In this document: positions 40,357 through 48,348 of the stretch, piece by piece
Position numbering within the stretch: the first letter of the stretch is position 1
Layout of the letters: each line of letters opens with the position of its first letter
From: Streptomyces sp. NBC_00461
GTDB lineage: Bacteria; Actinomycetota; Actinomycetes; Streptomycetales; Streptomycetaceae
Direction of reading: 5' to 3'
NCBI RefSeq assembly: GCF_036013935.1
Contig: NZ_CP107902.1
Location: forward strand, 3,381,001 to 3,445,000
Length of the DNA stretch: 64,000 nt
Position numbers and translations under genes: made by a program
Notes under the pieces: generated by a model
Database searches by the model: none
The model's input: only the letters and a program-made list of their open reading frames with translations
Told to the model about the DNA's origin: nothing

Positions 40357-41403
40357 ATGAACCACAACACGCCGCTCCCCCCGGCCTCCCCCCGCCCCCT
40401 CCGCCACCTCGCCGAGGTGCACCGCCGCGTCCTGACGACCGCTCAGCTCCGCGCGCACGGCGTCACGTCCGCGGAGATGACCGAGCAGTGCCGCGCGGGC
40501 GGTCCCTGGCAGCAGATCCTCCCGGGCGTCTTCCTTCTCCACCCGGGCCCGCCGACCAGCGAGGAGCGGCTGCACGCGGTGCTGATGTACGCGGCGCGAG
40601 AGTCGTCCGCCGGGGTGCCGGCGCAACCGGGCGCGGACGACCCCCACCACCCGGTCTACCCGGAGGCGATGATCACGGGGCTGGCGGCCCTGAACCTGCA
40701 CGGCTTCACGTCGGCGCCCCCGCTGCTGTCGCTGGAGAAGGTCGACGTCCTGGTCCCCCGGCTGCGGCGGCTGCGCTCGACGGGCTGCGCACGGATCGTC
40801 CGCACGCCGGCGCTGCCGACTCCCCAGCAGGTGACGGGAGTTCCGATCGCCCCGGTGCCGCGGGCCCTGGCCGACGCGGTCTCCGAACTGGCGGACGCGG
40901 GCGCGGTGCGCCGGCTGCTGACGGAGGCGGTGCGCGGCGGCCACTGCGAACCGGCCTCGGTGGTACGGGCGTTGAACCAGGCGAAGCTGCTCAGCCGGCC
41001 GCACGTGGTGGACGCGGTGGACTCGCTGCTCGCCGAGGGCCGCGCGATCGCCGAGGACCGCCTGTACCGGATGGTCCACGACCACGGCCTGCCCGACCCG
41101 GTCTGGAACGTCGACCTCCGCCTCCCGGGCGGCCCCCACCTCGGCGGCCTGGACGCGTACTGGCCCGAGCAGGCGGTGGCGGTGGAGCTGGACACACGGG
41201 CCCCCCGCCAGGACGAGGACGCGATGTGGTCGGAGTACGCCCGCAAGCGGGAGACCTTGGAGCGGCTGGGCATCACGGTCGTGTACGTCACCCCGAAGAA
41301 ACTCCGCGACTCGATGGAGCAGCAGGCCACGGTCGTCCGTACGGCGCTCATGGCGTCCGGCGACCGGGACCCGGCCGCGTATGTCGTGGTGCTGCCCCGG
41401 TAG
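40357..41403 (+). CDS. AbiEi-like N-terminal domain / DUF559-type nuclease-fold protein
   Basis: A 348-residue protein. The first 60 residues (HRRVLTTAQLRAHGVTSAEM) resemble the winged helix of AbiEi-type antitoxins; the C-terminal 100 residues look like the DUF559/Vsr-like PD-(D/E)xK fold (LDAYWPEQAVAVELDT, then a basic helix and GITVVYVTPKKL). Actinobacteria have many such proteins without a toxin partner, and no AbiEii gene is present, so a toxin-antitoxin role is not supported. Nuclease activity is possible but unproven. The ribosome-binding site is not obvious. Confidence 0.7.
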   Translation: MNHNTPLPPASPRPLRHLAEVHRRVLTTAQLRAHGVTSAEMTEQCRAGGPWQQILPGVFLLHPGPPTSEERLHAVLMYAARESSAGVPAQPGADDPHHPVYPEAMITGLAALNLHGFTSAPPLLSLEKVDVLVPRLRRLRSTGCARIVRTPALPTPQQVTGVPIAPVPRALADAVSELADAGAVRRLLTEAVRGGHCEPASVVRALNQAKLLSRPHVVDAVDSLLAEGRAIAEDRLYRMVHDHGLPDPVWNVDLRLPGGPHLGGLDAYWPEQAVAVELDTRAPRQDEDAMWSEYARKRETLERLGITVVYVTPKKLRDSMEQQATVVRTALMASGDRDPAAYVVVLPR

Positions 41404-41452
41404 TGACGGACCGGGACCGGTATCCGGGAGGACCGGTATCAGGAGGGGAGAG

Positions 41453-41484
41453 GAGGGGGCCGCCGGGTGCCGGCGGCCCCCTCC
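41453..41484. terminator. Very strong hairpin after the AbiEi-like gene
   Basis: GAGGGGGC-C-CGCCGG pairs with CCGGCGGCCCCCTC, one base bulged, with a tiny GTG-type loop. It lies between the AbiEi-like stop and the end of a minus-strand gene remnant, so it may be an old bidirectional terminator. Confidence 0.75.
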
Positions 41485-41495
41485 TCGTACGCGGT

Positions 41496-41595
41496 CAGGA
41501 GGCCAGCGACTGTGCCCGCTCGGGCTGGAGCACGAGGTCGTAGGTGTCGTCGCAGCTGCCCTCGTCCAGGCAGGGAAGCAGCGCAGGGCGTCGCG
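41496..41595 (-). pseudogene. 3' end remnant of an unidentified minus-strand gene
   Basis: On the minus strand a frame ends CLDEGSCDDTYDLVLQPERA plus QSLAS and a TGA, with the look of a genuine protein C-terminus next to a terminator hairpin. Upstream of about 41600 similarity to any protein-like composition stops where an MFS remnant on the plus strand begins. The parent family is not recognised. Confidence 0.35.
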
Positions 41596-42058
41596 GGCCG
41601 CGAGGTGCGCCGCCTCGATGACTCCCGCGTGGCCGCGCTGGCGCTGGTCACCGCCCTGGCCGTCCTGACCTGGCTCCCGGACGTCCCCGGCACGGCGGGC
41701 GCTACGGCCGGGCGGCTGAACCTACTGCGCCGGGGCCCGGTCCGCTGGGGCCTGGTGACGACGTTCGGCCTCTACTTCGCGGCGTACACGATGTACACGT
41801 ATCTGTCCCCCATCGCACACCGGGCAACCGGCCTGGACAGCACGGGCGTTGCGGCACTCCCAGTTCCTGGGCGTCGCGGTCGCCGGAGCCCTCGGAGGTC
41901 TGACCCTGTCCACGGCCGGCGCGGCCGGGGTGCCCGCGGTGGTGGGCGCGATCGCGTTGGCGGCGCTGGTGAGTGTGCGTCAGGTACTGCCGGCGACCGA
42001 GGCCGGCGAGCGGGTGGGTGCCTCATCGACGACGCCGAGGTCGGCCCGCGTGGAGTGA
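41596..42058 (+). pseudogene. Decayed MFS transporter fragments
   Basis: One plus-strand frame (about 41596-41854) encodes two MFS-like helices (RVAALALVTALAVLTWLP and GLVTTFGLYFAAYTMYTYLS); it then breaks, and a second frame (41849-42058) gives a terminal MFS pair (GVAVAGALGGLTLSTAGAAG, VVGAIALAALVSVRQVLPA). The first half, about three central helices and the start codon are missing. I read this as an arabinose-efflux-type permease reduced by deletion and frameshift. The rest of the spacer to 42237 holds only a possible minus-strand C-terminus (EPDWLLRAEVGRTVRARLVR, stop at 42082) with no start. Confidence 0.65.
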
Positions 42059-42237
42059 CGCCAGGGCGGCGGGCCCGACGGTCACCTCACCAGCCGGGCC
42101 CGCACCGTCCTGCCCACCTCGGCACGCAGGAGCCAGTCCGGTTCGACGGCCGCCCCTGCCGGGGTGCGACTGGGGCTGAAGCAGCTACGGAGATCAGGCC
42201 GACGACCACCGCGCTCCGCCCCTCGGGCCCGAAGCTC

Positions 42238-43446
42238 TCAGAGCGATTCCGGGAGCGCCGGCCTTGCGGCAGCCCCTGCGGCGACCCGGTCGAGCAGCGC
42301 GGCGTACGAGGCGATCATCCGCGTACGGCTGAAGCGTTCGCGGCTTGCGGCGAGGGCCGGGGCGAGGTCGGCGCGGGATGCCGCCGCTTCCGTCCAGGCC
42401 CGGGCGATCGCCGCCGGGTCGGGCGGCGTGACGAAGCCGTGGCCCGCCACGATCACCGCGCTGTCGCCGACGTCGGTGGCGACCGGTACGGCGCCGCACA
42501 TCATGCCCTCGACCAGGCACAGCGGGGCCGCCTCGCCCCACGAGGACGTCAGCGCGACGACGTCGGCACCGGCGTACACGGACTCCATGTCGTGCCGGAC
42601 GCCCAGCAGCCGGACCCGGTCCGTGGGTGACCGCTGTGCCCCGAACGCGGCCTCGATGTCCGCGTCCAGCCCCGGGTTCGCCGCTGTCATGCCCGCCCCG
42701 CACATCAGCACATGCCCGTCGGGCTCCCGCTCCAGCCACGCACGCGCCGCCCGCAGGAACAGCGGGACGTTCTTCATCGCGTCGTAGCGGGCCGCGAAGA
42801 CGACCACCGGTGCCGCCACCGGGATGCCGAGGGCGGTCCGCAGGGCCAGTCGCCGGGCCGGGTCGGGGCGGAAGCGGAGCAGGTCCACGCCGTTCGGGAC
42901 GACGTGAAGCAGGTCGGCCGGGATGCCGGCGGCCTCGTACGCGACCCGGGTCGACTCCGCACAGCACACGCACGCCACCACCGTGCCGTCGGCGATCGCG
43001 GCCTTCAGCTCGTCGAGGGCCGGCCCCTGGTTCTCCGGATCGGAGCGGTGCAGACAGACCACGATGGGGCGGCGCGGCAGGCCCGCCTGGTTGAGCAGGC
43101 GCAGCGGCTGCTCCTTGAGGGACAGGATGACGTCCACGTCGGCCGTCGCCCGCGCCGTATCGGCCAGCTCGGGGCCGGTGAATCCGGCCTGATCACCACT
43201 TGCGGGAAACACCCGGCCCAGGGAGGAGACACCCACTCCGGCCGCGGTCAGCGACCGGTAGCAGGCGTCGTCCTCCATGCGCTGCCGAGTGGCCTCCCGG
43301 TGCACCTCGGCATGGATGCTCAGCACACGATGATGCTGGTCACCCTCCTGTAGGCCCAGGAGGACATCGCTATGGAGTATCCGGGCCCCGCCGGAGAAGA
43401 AGCCCTCGTACACCGAGAGCACGTGCAGTCCGCGCCTCGTGCGCAT
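42238..43446 (-). CDS. Family-4 glycosyltransferase
   Basis: A 402-residue GT-B enzyme. The C-terminal nucleotide-sugar half carries VVFAARYDAMKNVPLFLRA, LLGVRHDMESVYAGADVVAL and the E-x7-E motif in SSWGEAAPLCLVEGM, typical of retaining GT4 transferases. No signal peptide or membrane helix, so it acts in the cytoplasm, perhaps peripherally at the membrane. Start chosen at the ATG giving MRTRRGLHVLSVYEG; a TTG lies seven codons upstream. It stands apart from other sugar-polymer genes, so donor and acceptor are unknown. Confidence 0.88.
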   Translation of the reverse strand: MRTRRGLHVLSVYEGFFSGGARILHSDVLLGLQEGDQHHRVLSIHAEVHREATRQRMEDDACYRSLTAAGVGVSSLGRVFPASGDQAGFTGPELADTARATADVDVILSLKEQPLRLLNQAGLPRRPIVVCLHRSDPENQGPALDELKAAIADGTVVACVCCAESTRVAYEAAGIPADLLHVVPNGVDLLRFRPDPARRLALRTALGIPVAAPVVVFAARYDAMKNVPLFLRAARAWLEREPDGHVLMCGAGMTAANPGLDADIEAAFGAQRSPTDRVRLLGVRHDMESVYAGADVVALTSSWGEAAPLCLVEGMMCGAVPVATDVGDSAVIVAGHGFVTPPDPAAIARAWTEAAASRADLAPALAASRERFSRTRMIASYAALLDRVAAGAAARPALPESL

Positions 43447-43681
43447 ACGACCACCCGCCTTGCACAAATCGAGCCATCCCCGTGAATGCCGGGTTAGCCG
43501 ATATGAGGCGGCATGGACGTTTCGTACGGATGAACTCGGCGTCTCGTGTCGGAGTCCGCTGGATTACCTCACGGTCATTCGCTCCAGAACTCCGCATCGA
43601 GCACGGCGTCGGTGTCCCCGGACCAGTCCCCGTTGAAGTTGGACGCCTGCCGTTTCCGGCCCCGTTCTCAGCCCTTGTCCC

Positions 43682-45448
43682 TCAGGCCTTCTTCAGCACC
43701 AGTTCCGTGTTGCGGTCGTTCGCGTCGCCGCCGAGCGAGGTGCCGGCGCCTGGGGCGTTGTACGACAGCTCGCGGTAGAGGGCCGCGAGGCCGGTCTGGG
43801 TGAGGTCGGAGAAGTCCGTGTGGTGCGGGGCCGAGGACTCGACGAGCGTCGTGAACAGGGAGATCGTGCCGTCCTTGTTGTCCGTCAGCTCGATGACCCG
43901 GGCGAGCTGGGGGTAGTCCACGTGGGACGCGGTGGAGATCTCCCAGAAGGAGCGGCCGCCGGAGGCCGCGTGCGGGGTGATGTCGTTACGGTGGATGTGG
44001 CCGTTCACCCAGGCGAGGACGTTGCGGTGGGCGCCGAGGGTCGCGATGACCTCCTGGCCGTTGTGCCGCCGCTCGTTCGGACGGGCCGGGTCCACGTGGT
44101 TCGTGTTCGTCATGGTCTTGCTGGTGTGGTGGCTGAAGACGACGACGTACGAGTCCTTGTTGTCCCGCAGCTGCTTGTCCAGCCACTTCAACTGGGCCGT
44201 ACCGATGGAGCCTTCGTAGTGGCCGCCCGGGTCGGTGGTGTCGAGGCTGATGCCGACGACGTCGTCGGCGATCCGGAAGGTGTAGTACTGGGTGCCCGCC
44301 GCGAGGTTGGCGCTGGAGTAGCCGTGCCCGACCGGACCCACACCGCGGTACGCGGGGTCGAGGTGGGCCTTGAGGTACTCGGTCGGGGTGTACGGGGCGC
44401 GCTTCTCGTCCGCGGTCACCGAGCGCATGTCACGGCTGTGCGCCTTGAGCATGTCCCGGAAGGCGGTGCCCTTGGGGTCGTTGCCGTTCTTGATGTGGTT
44501 CTGGAGCTTCGTCGCCTCGGACGCGGACAGGGACATCAGCTTCCTGCCGCCGACCGCGTACTCGGCGAGCCAGGAGTCGCCGTGGCCGTAGCAGCCGAGC
44601 GGCATGGCGTCGTGGTTGCCGACCGTGGAGTACCAGGGCAGGTTCAGGCCGGGGCTCTGGACCTCGCGGATGGCGGCGGCAAGGAAGCCCTGCAGATGCG
44701 GGAAGCCGAGCTGCTTGTCTCCGTCGCGCACGGTGGAGTCGGGCTGCCAGTACGTCTTGAGGCCGCTGTTCTGGACGCCCTCGTAGTGCCGCGGATCACC
44801 GGAGTTGGGGGTGATACGTCCGCCGCTCATGATCTTCAGGAACCATTCGAGCTCGGACTTGGCGTTGTTGTCCGTGTTGTCGCCCGTGGTCATCGCGAAG
44901 TGCAGCGGCGTCCCGGTGACGGGGGCGCCGCGCAGCGCGTTGATCCGCTCGACCAGCGAGACCGCGCCCTGCACGGTGAGCGCCTCGTGGGGACGCCAGG
45001 CGTGCTTGTCGGTGGAGCGCAGGTACTCCAGGCGCATCGGGTGCTGGGAGTCGATCAGGTGCAGGTCGGTGAGCTGCACGAACGCGGCGAGCGCGGTACG
45101 GCGGCCGGCGCGGCCCGTCCTGGGGGCGGCCAGCTCGCTGCGCACGACCCGGCTCCAGCCCGGACCGTCACCGAGGCGACGGTAGCCGGAGCCGGTGCGC
45201 GGGGCGGCGACGGTGGCGAGGGTGGTGCCCTTGGTGTACGGGGCGAGGGGGGCGGCCGGGGCCTGGCGGGACTGCGCCACGACCCGAGTGCCCTCGGTGG
45301 TGGCGGTTGTGGCGGTGGCGGCCTGGCTGTCGGTGGGCCGCAGGGCGTAGCCGAGGCCTGCGGAGACGGCCGCCGCGCCGGTGGCGGCGAGGACGGTACG
45401 GCGGTTGATCGCCGGGATGGTGGCGGCGACAGAGCGTATGCGCGACAT
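43682..45448 (-). CDS. Tat-exported calcineurin-like metallophosphoesterase (TIGR03767 family)
   Basis: A 588-residue secreted phosphoesterase. NRRTVLAATGAAAVSAGLGYA is a twin-arginine signal (given in parts: NRRTVLAAT). Metal-site motifs appear in order: FVQLTDLHLID, TTGDNTDN, TVGNHDAM, VVFSHHTS and VNGHIHRND. The family name is known from propionibacterial and streptomycete proteins, but the substrate is not. GGGGAG lies before the chosen ATG. The 248-base upstream spacer has PHO-box-like repeats. The 235-base gap to the glycosyltransferase holds nothing recognised. Confidence 0.9.
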   Translation of the reverse strand: MSRIRSVAATIPAINRRTVLAATGAAAVSAGLGYALRPTDSQAATATTATTEGTRVVAQSRQAPAAPLAPYTKGTTLATVAAPRTGSGYRRLGDGPGWSRVVRSELAAPRTGRAGRRTALAAFVQLTDLHLIDSQHPMRLEYLRSTDKHAWRPHEALTVQGAVSLVERINALRGAPVTGTPLHFAMTTGDNTDNNAKSELEWFLKIMSGGRITPNSGDPRHYEGVQNSGLKTYWQPDSTVRDGDKQLGFPHLQGFLAAAIREVQSPGLNLPWYSTVGNHDAMPLGCYGHGDSWLAEYAVGGRKLMSLSASEATKLQNHIKNGNDPKGTAFRDMLKAHSRDMRSVTADEKRAPYTPTEYLKAHLDPAYRGVGPVGHGYSSANLAAGTQYYTFRIADDVVGISLDTTDPGGHYEGSIGTAQLKWLDKQLRDNKDSYVVVFSHHTSKTMTNTNHVDPARPNERRHNGQEVIATLGAHRNVLAWVNGHIHRNDITPHAASGGRSFWEISTASHVDYPQLARVIELTDNKDGTISLFTTLVESSAPHHTDFSDLTQTGLAALYRELSYNAPGAGTSLGGDANDRNTELVLKKA

Positions 45449-45614
45449 GGCGCGATCTCCCCGAGTACTACGCGTCGGCAGTGGTCGCGGGTCGTTTCGC
45501 TGTCGCGAACAACCCGCTCGCTCTGGATGCTTGGCATCGGGGATGACCTGTGCGTGAACGAGACGGCAACGCGCAACGCCGATCACCGTACGTCGATCTT
45601 GGGCCACCCTGCGC

Positions 45615-45668
45615 GTTCACGCCCGCTCGTCGGACCGCCCGGGGGTGGTCACCCAGTGTTCATTTTTC
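45615..45668. promoter_or_regulatory. PHO-box-like repeats upstream of the metallophosphoesterase
   Basis: GGTCACCCAGT and GTTCATTTTTC are adjacent 11-base units (45647-45668) resembling the streptomycete PhoP direct-repeat unit GTTCACC-N4, and GTTCACGCCCG lies at 45615. They point away from the phosphoesterase gene, which weakens the case. They are 167-220 bases from its start codon. Confidence 0.3.
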
Positions 45669-45696
45669 GGGGTAGGGGAGGGAGTCCGCCCCTGCC

Positions 45697-46158
45697 TCAC
45701 TCGCGGACGGCAGATGTCACATGCCCCGACGCCGGCCGCTCCCGCCAAAGCGCCAGTCCGGCGTCGACCAGTCCCACCCGGTTGAGGCCCGCCACCTCCT
45801 CCAGCGGATGCCAGGCCGCCATGTCCGTGGACCCGCCGACCTCGGGGCGCAGTTCGCCGCCGGTGATGCGGGCCTCGTAGATCAGCCGCAGGCCCTGGTG
45901 GTCGACCGTGCGGCCGAAGCGGCGGGGGAAGCGGCGCCGGTTCGTGTCGACGCCCAGCAGGCCCGTCACCTCGATGTCGTAGCCGGTCTCCTCGTCGACC
46001 TCCCGCCGGACAGTGTCGTAGGGGTCTTCCCCGTGTTCCATTCCGCCGCCCGGCAGGGTCCACTCGGGGACGCCGTCCCCGTCGATCCAACGGGCCAGGA
46101 GGAGCTGGTCGTCGCGGACACACATGGCGTAGGCCGCCACCCTCAGTTTCCTGCGCAC
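45697..46158 (-). CDS. Nudix hydrolase
   Basis: A 153-residue pyrophosphohydrolase. The Nudix box is complete: GGGMEHGEDPYDTVRREVDE followed by ETGY, giving G-x5-E-x7-REVxEExG. Substrate (nucleotide, nucleotide-sugar or similar) is unknown. GTG start. It follows the PNPOx-like gene after nine bases, on the same strand. Confidence 0.9.
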   Translation of the reverse strand: MRRKLRVAAYAMCVRDDQLLLARWIDGDGVPEWTLPGGGMEHGEDPYDTVRREVDEETGYDIEVTGLLGVDTNRRRFPRRFGRTVDHQGLRLIYEARITGGELRPEVGGSTDMAAWHPLEEVAGLNRVGLVDAGLALWRERPASGHVTSAVRE

Positions 46159-46167
46159 ATACGGACG

Positions 46168-47055
46168 TTAGACCGCCGGAGAGGGATTGGCAGGCGAGTA
46201 TTCGGGCGCCGACCAGCGCAGCGGGATCGCGGACGGGGTCTCGACGACTTCCGTGACACCGAAGCGCACCCGTCGCTCCCCGTCCGCACCGAACTCCGTG
46301 CGCGCCTCGCCCGTCAGTTGCAGCGTCGTGCCGGTCGTCCAGTCCAGGAACAGCAGCCCCGCCCGCGGGTCCGCCGCGAGGTTGCCGAGGGTGAGGAACA
46401 TGGAGTTGCCCGGGTAGTCCCGCCAGATGAGTTCCCGCGGTGAAGCAGCCCGTACGAAGCCCGGGTTGCCGCCACGATGGCTCACGTCGACGCCCCGGTC
46501 ATGGACCGTGGCGACGAAGAAGGTGTCCGCGTCGAGCACGAACCGCCGCTGTGCGGTGCTCAGTTCGCCGCTCGTCTGGGACCGTCCCGGCGCACGGTCG
46601 TCCAGCAGCTCGTACGACTCTCTCCGCTGGATGTACTTGGGGCAGTTGGAGAACACCCGGTCCGCCGTCACCGCCAACCCCCGTGCCGTGGGCCTGAGTC
46701 GGCCGTTGAGACGCATCCGGCGGCGGGTGCGGGGGTCGACGGCGATGGAGCCCACGGGGGTGCCCTCGGTCGCGCATGCAGTCGTCAGCGGGTCGCCCGG
46801 GCGCACGCTGCCCGCAACCGACATCTGGTGCGGGCCCGTCGCCCGCGCGAAACCGGGGGCGCCGGTCAGCGCCGACGTCCAGACGCGGCCCGTCTCCGGG
46901 GCCGCGGCGCCCAGCACCAGCAGCGGCTGCAGTTCCAGGAAGGCCGCGGCCACCGGCTTGATGCCCTCGCCTATCGCCCGGCCCACATGGTCGGCGACCT
47001 CCCGCACGCCGACCCGGTCCTGCAGCGCCCGCGAACCCGCGTGATACACGGCCAC
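46168..47055 (-). CDS. Pyridoxamine-5'-phosphate-oxidase-like flavin/haem-binding protein
   Basis: A 295-residue split-barrel protein. Two halves resemble PNPOx-fold repeats: an N-terminal FLELQPLLVLGAAAPETGRVW with ALTG and a C-terminal half with FFVATVHDRG, VSHRGGNPGFVR, ELIWRDYPGNSMFLTLGNLA and GLLFLDW. Proteins of this layout bind FMN, F420 or haem and often act on peroxides or reactive small molecules. GTG start two bases after the VOC-family stop, so the two are one unit, controlled together with the divergent CGNR gene. Confidence 0.8.
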   Translation of the reverse strand: MAVYHAGSRALQDRVGVREVADHVGRAIGEGIKPVAAAFLELQPLLVLGAAAPETGRVWTSALTGAPGFARATGPHQMSVAGSVRPGDPLTTACATEGTPVGSIAVDPRTRRRMRLNGRLRPTARGLAVTADRVFSNCPKYIQRRESYELLDDRAPGRSQTSGELSTAQRRFVLDADTFFVATVHDRGVDVSHRGGNPGFVRAASPRELIWRDYPGNSMFLTLGNLAADPRAGLLFLDWTTGTTLQLTGEARTEFGADGERRVRFGVTEVVETPSAIPLRWSAPEYSPANPSPAV

Positions 47056-47057
47056 GA

Positions 47058-47501
47058 CTAGAAGAACCCGCAGGTCGGAGCCGCCTCATGGGGGGCCGGC
47101 GCGCCCTCGGCGCCGCTCGGCACCGAGATCTCCAGGCGGGTGCCGTCGGGGTCGTGGAAGAAGATGCCGCCCGACGCCGCGCCCTCGCCATGGGCCACCA
47201 CACCGTCGTACGCGAAGTCGACGCCGTAGGTGCGCAGTGCCGTCTCGTACTCCCTGACCTGCTCGATCGACTGCGCCTGGAGCGCGAGGTGGTGCAGGCC
47301 GGCGTGGGTGCCGTCGTAGGGCTGCTGCGCCTGCTGCCAGAGGGTGAGCACCAGGTGCTCTCCGTCGCCCAGGAACGCGAACCGCCTGTCCTCGTCCTTG
47401 CCCTCCCTCAGGAGTACGAAGCCCAGGACGTCCCGGTAGAAGGCCAGTGATCGGTCGAGGTCGGTGACGTTCAGGCCGATGTGGCCCGTGTGCAGGGTCA
47501 T
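47058..47501 (-). CDS. VOC-family (glyoxalase/dioxygenase superfamily) protein
   Basis: A 147-residue protein with two beta-alpha-beta-beta-beta modules: HIGLNVTDLDRSLAFYRDVLGF and HHLALQAQSIEQV...GIFFHDPDGTRLEISVP, the first His, the second His and the C-terminal Glu being the usual metal ligands. Acts in the cytoplasm; could be a glyoxalase, fosfomycin-type resistance protein or dioxygenase. GGGAGAG precedes the ATG. Co-transcribed with the PNPOx-like gene and divergent from a CGNR regulator. Confidence 0.88.
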   Translation of the reverse strand: MTLHTGHIGLNVTDLDRSLAFYRDVLGFVLLREGKDEDRRFAFLGDGEHLVLTLWQQAQQPYDGTHAGLHHLALQAQSIEQVREYETALRTYGVDFAYDGVVAHGEGAASGGIFFHDPDGTRLEISVPSGAEGAPAPHEAAPTCGFF

Positions 47502-47530
47502 TGCTCTCCCTCTCGGTCGCAACCGTCGAG

Positions 47531-47564
47531 TTATAACCATCATTAAGCACGTTAGAGGTTAGAA
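47531..47564. promoter_or_regulatory. Inverted repeat in the VOC/CGNR divergent promoter
   Basis: TTATAACC and GGTTAGAA (47531-47538, 47557-47564) are inverted and match at seven of eight positions; a third GGTTAGC lies near 47599. The AT-rich patch is unusual for this window. Candidate operator for the CGNR protein; inference. Confidence 0.4.
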
Positions 47565-47633
47565 TCAGGAGGCGTCAACCGGTCACGTAAACTTCAGTGG
47601 TTAGCCGAAGGTGGTTGCGAAAGGAGTCGCCCC

Positions 47634-48176
47634 ATGCCCGCCGCCCCAGATCCGCGCCCCCTCACCGGTGAGCCCCTCGCGCTCGACCTGCTCAACACGC
47701 GATGGAACAAGGAAGGGGTCGTGCAGGATCTGCTCACCGACGTCGACGGGCTCGCGGTGTGGCTCGACGCCAACGGGCTCGACGGGCGGTTCGACGCCGA
47801 CGCGACGACCCTGCGCCATACCCTCCAGGCCCGTGACGCCCTGAAGAAGGCCGTGGACGGATCACTCACGGAAGGCGCCGGCGCCGTCGACGCCGTTCTC
47901 ACGCACGGGCGGATCCGGGCCACGCTCACCGCCGACGGCCCCGGCGAGCTGCCCGAGTTCGGCGACCCGTCCTGGGGCCCCGCCTGGCTTGCCGCCCGCA
48001 GCTATCTGGAGCTGCTCTCGACCGCCTCCGACCGCATCCGCGGCTGCGCCCACGACGCGTGCATCCTGCATTTCTTCGACACGTCGAGGAACGGCACGCG
48101 CCGCTGGTGCTCCATGGCCGCCTGCGGAAACAGGGCGAAGGCGTCCCGGCATTACGCGCGCACAAAGGAATCCTGA
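47634..48176 (+). CDS. CGNR zinc-finger (ABATE-domain) regulator
   Basis: A 180-residue protein. The N-terminal ABATE domain starts PLALDLLNTRW; the C-terminal zinc finger is CAHDAC ... WCSMAACGNRAKASRHYAR, with the eponymous CGNR. Such proteins are thought to be stress-responsive DNA-binding regulators, often beside genes for detoxification, which fits the divergent VOC/PNPOx unit. AAAGGAG precedes the ATG. Confidence 0.9.
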   Translation: MPAAPDPRPLTGEPLALDLLNTRWNKEGVVQDLLTDVDGLAVWLDANGLDGRFDADATTLRHTLQARDALKKAVDGSLTEGAGAVDAVLTHGRIRATLTADGPGELPEFGDPSWGPAWLAARSYLELLSTASDRIRGCAHDACILHFFDTSRNGTRRWCSMAACGNRAKASRHYARTKES

Positions 48177-48348
48177 ACCGCCGTAGCACTCCATACGATT
48201 TGATGCTATTGGGGACTCATACCCCTAAAGGGCATCGGGGGTTTTCCCCATACGTCGATATCGTTTCGGTCAACACTTCCCAAACAACTGTCCCTTGGGT
48301 AAAGCTGCGCTCGTCCGGCACTGGACTCTTCACCTCAAAGGGATGCCG

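Noticed and set aside
40357..41403. A type IV AbiE toxin-antitoxin or phage-defence system.
   Set aside because: Only an AbiEi-like N-terminal domain is present; no AbiEii nucleotidyltransferase or other defence gene is adjacent.
42082..42237. A minus-strand C-terminus-like stretch (EPDWLLRAEVGRTVRARLVR) after the glycosyltransferase gene.
   Set aside because: No start codon or domain, and a hydrophobic stretch just upstream lies in a different frame; too weak for a gene call.
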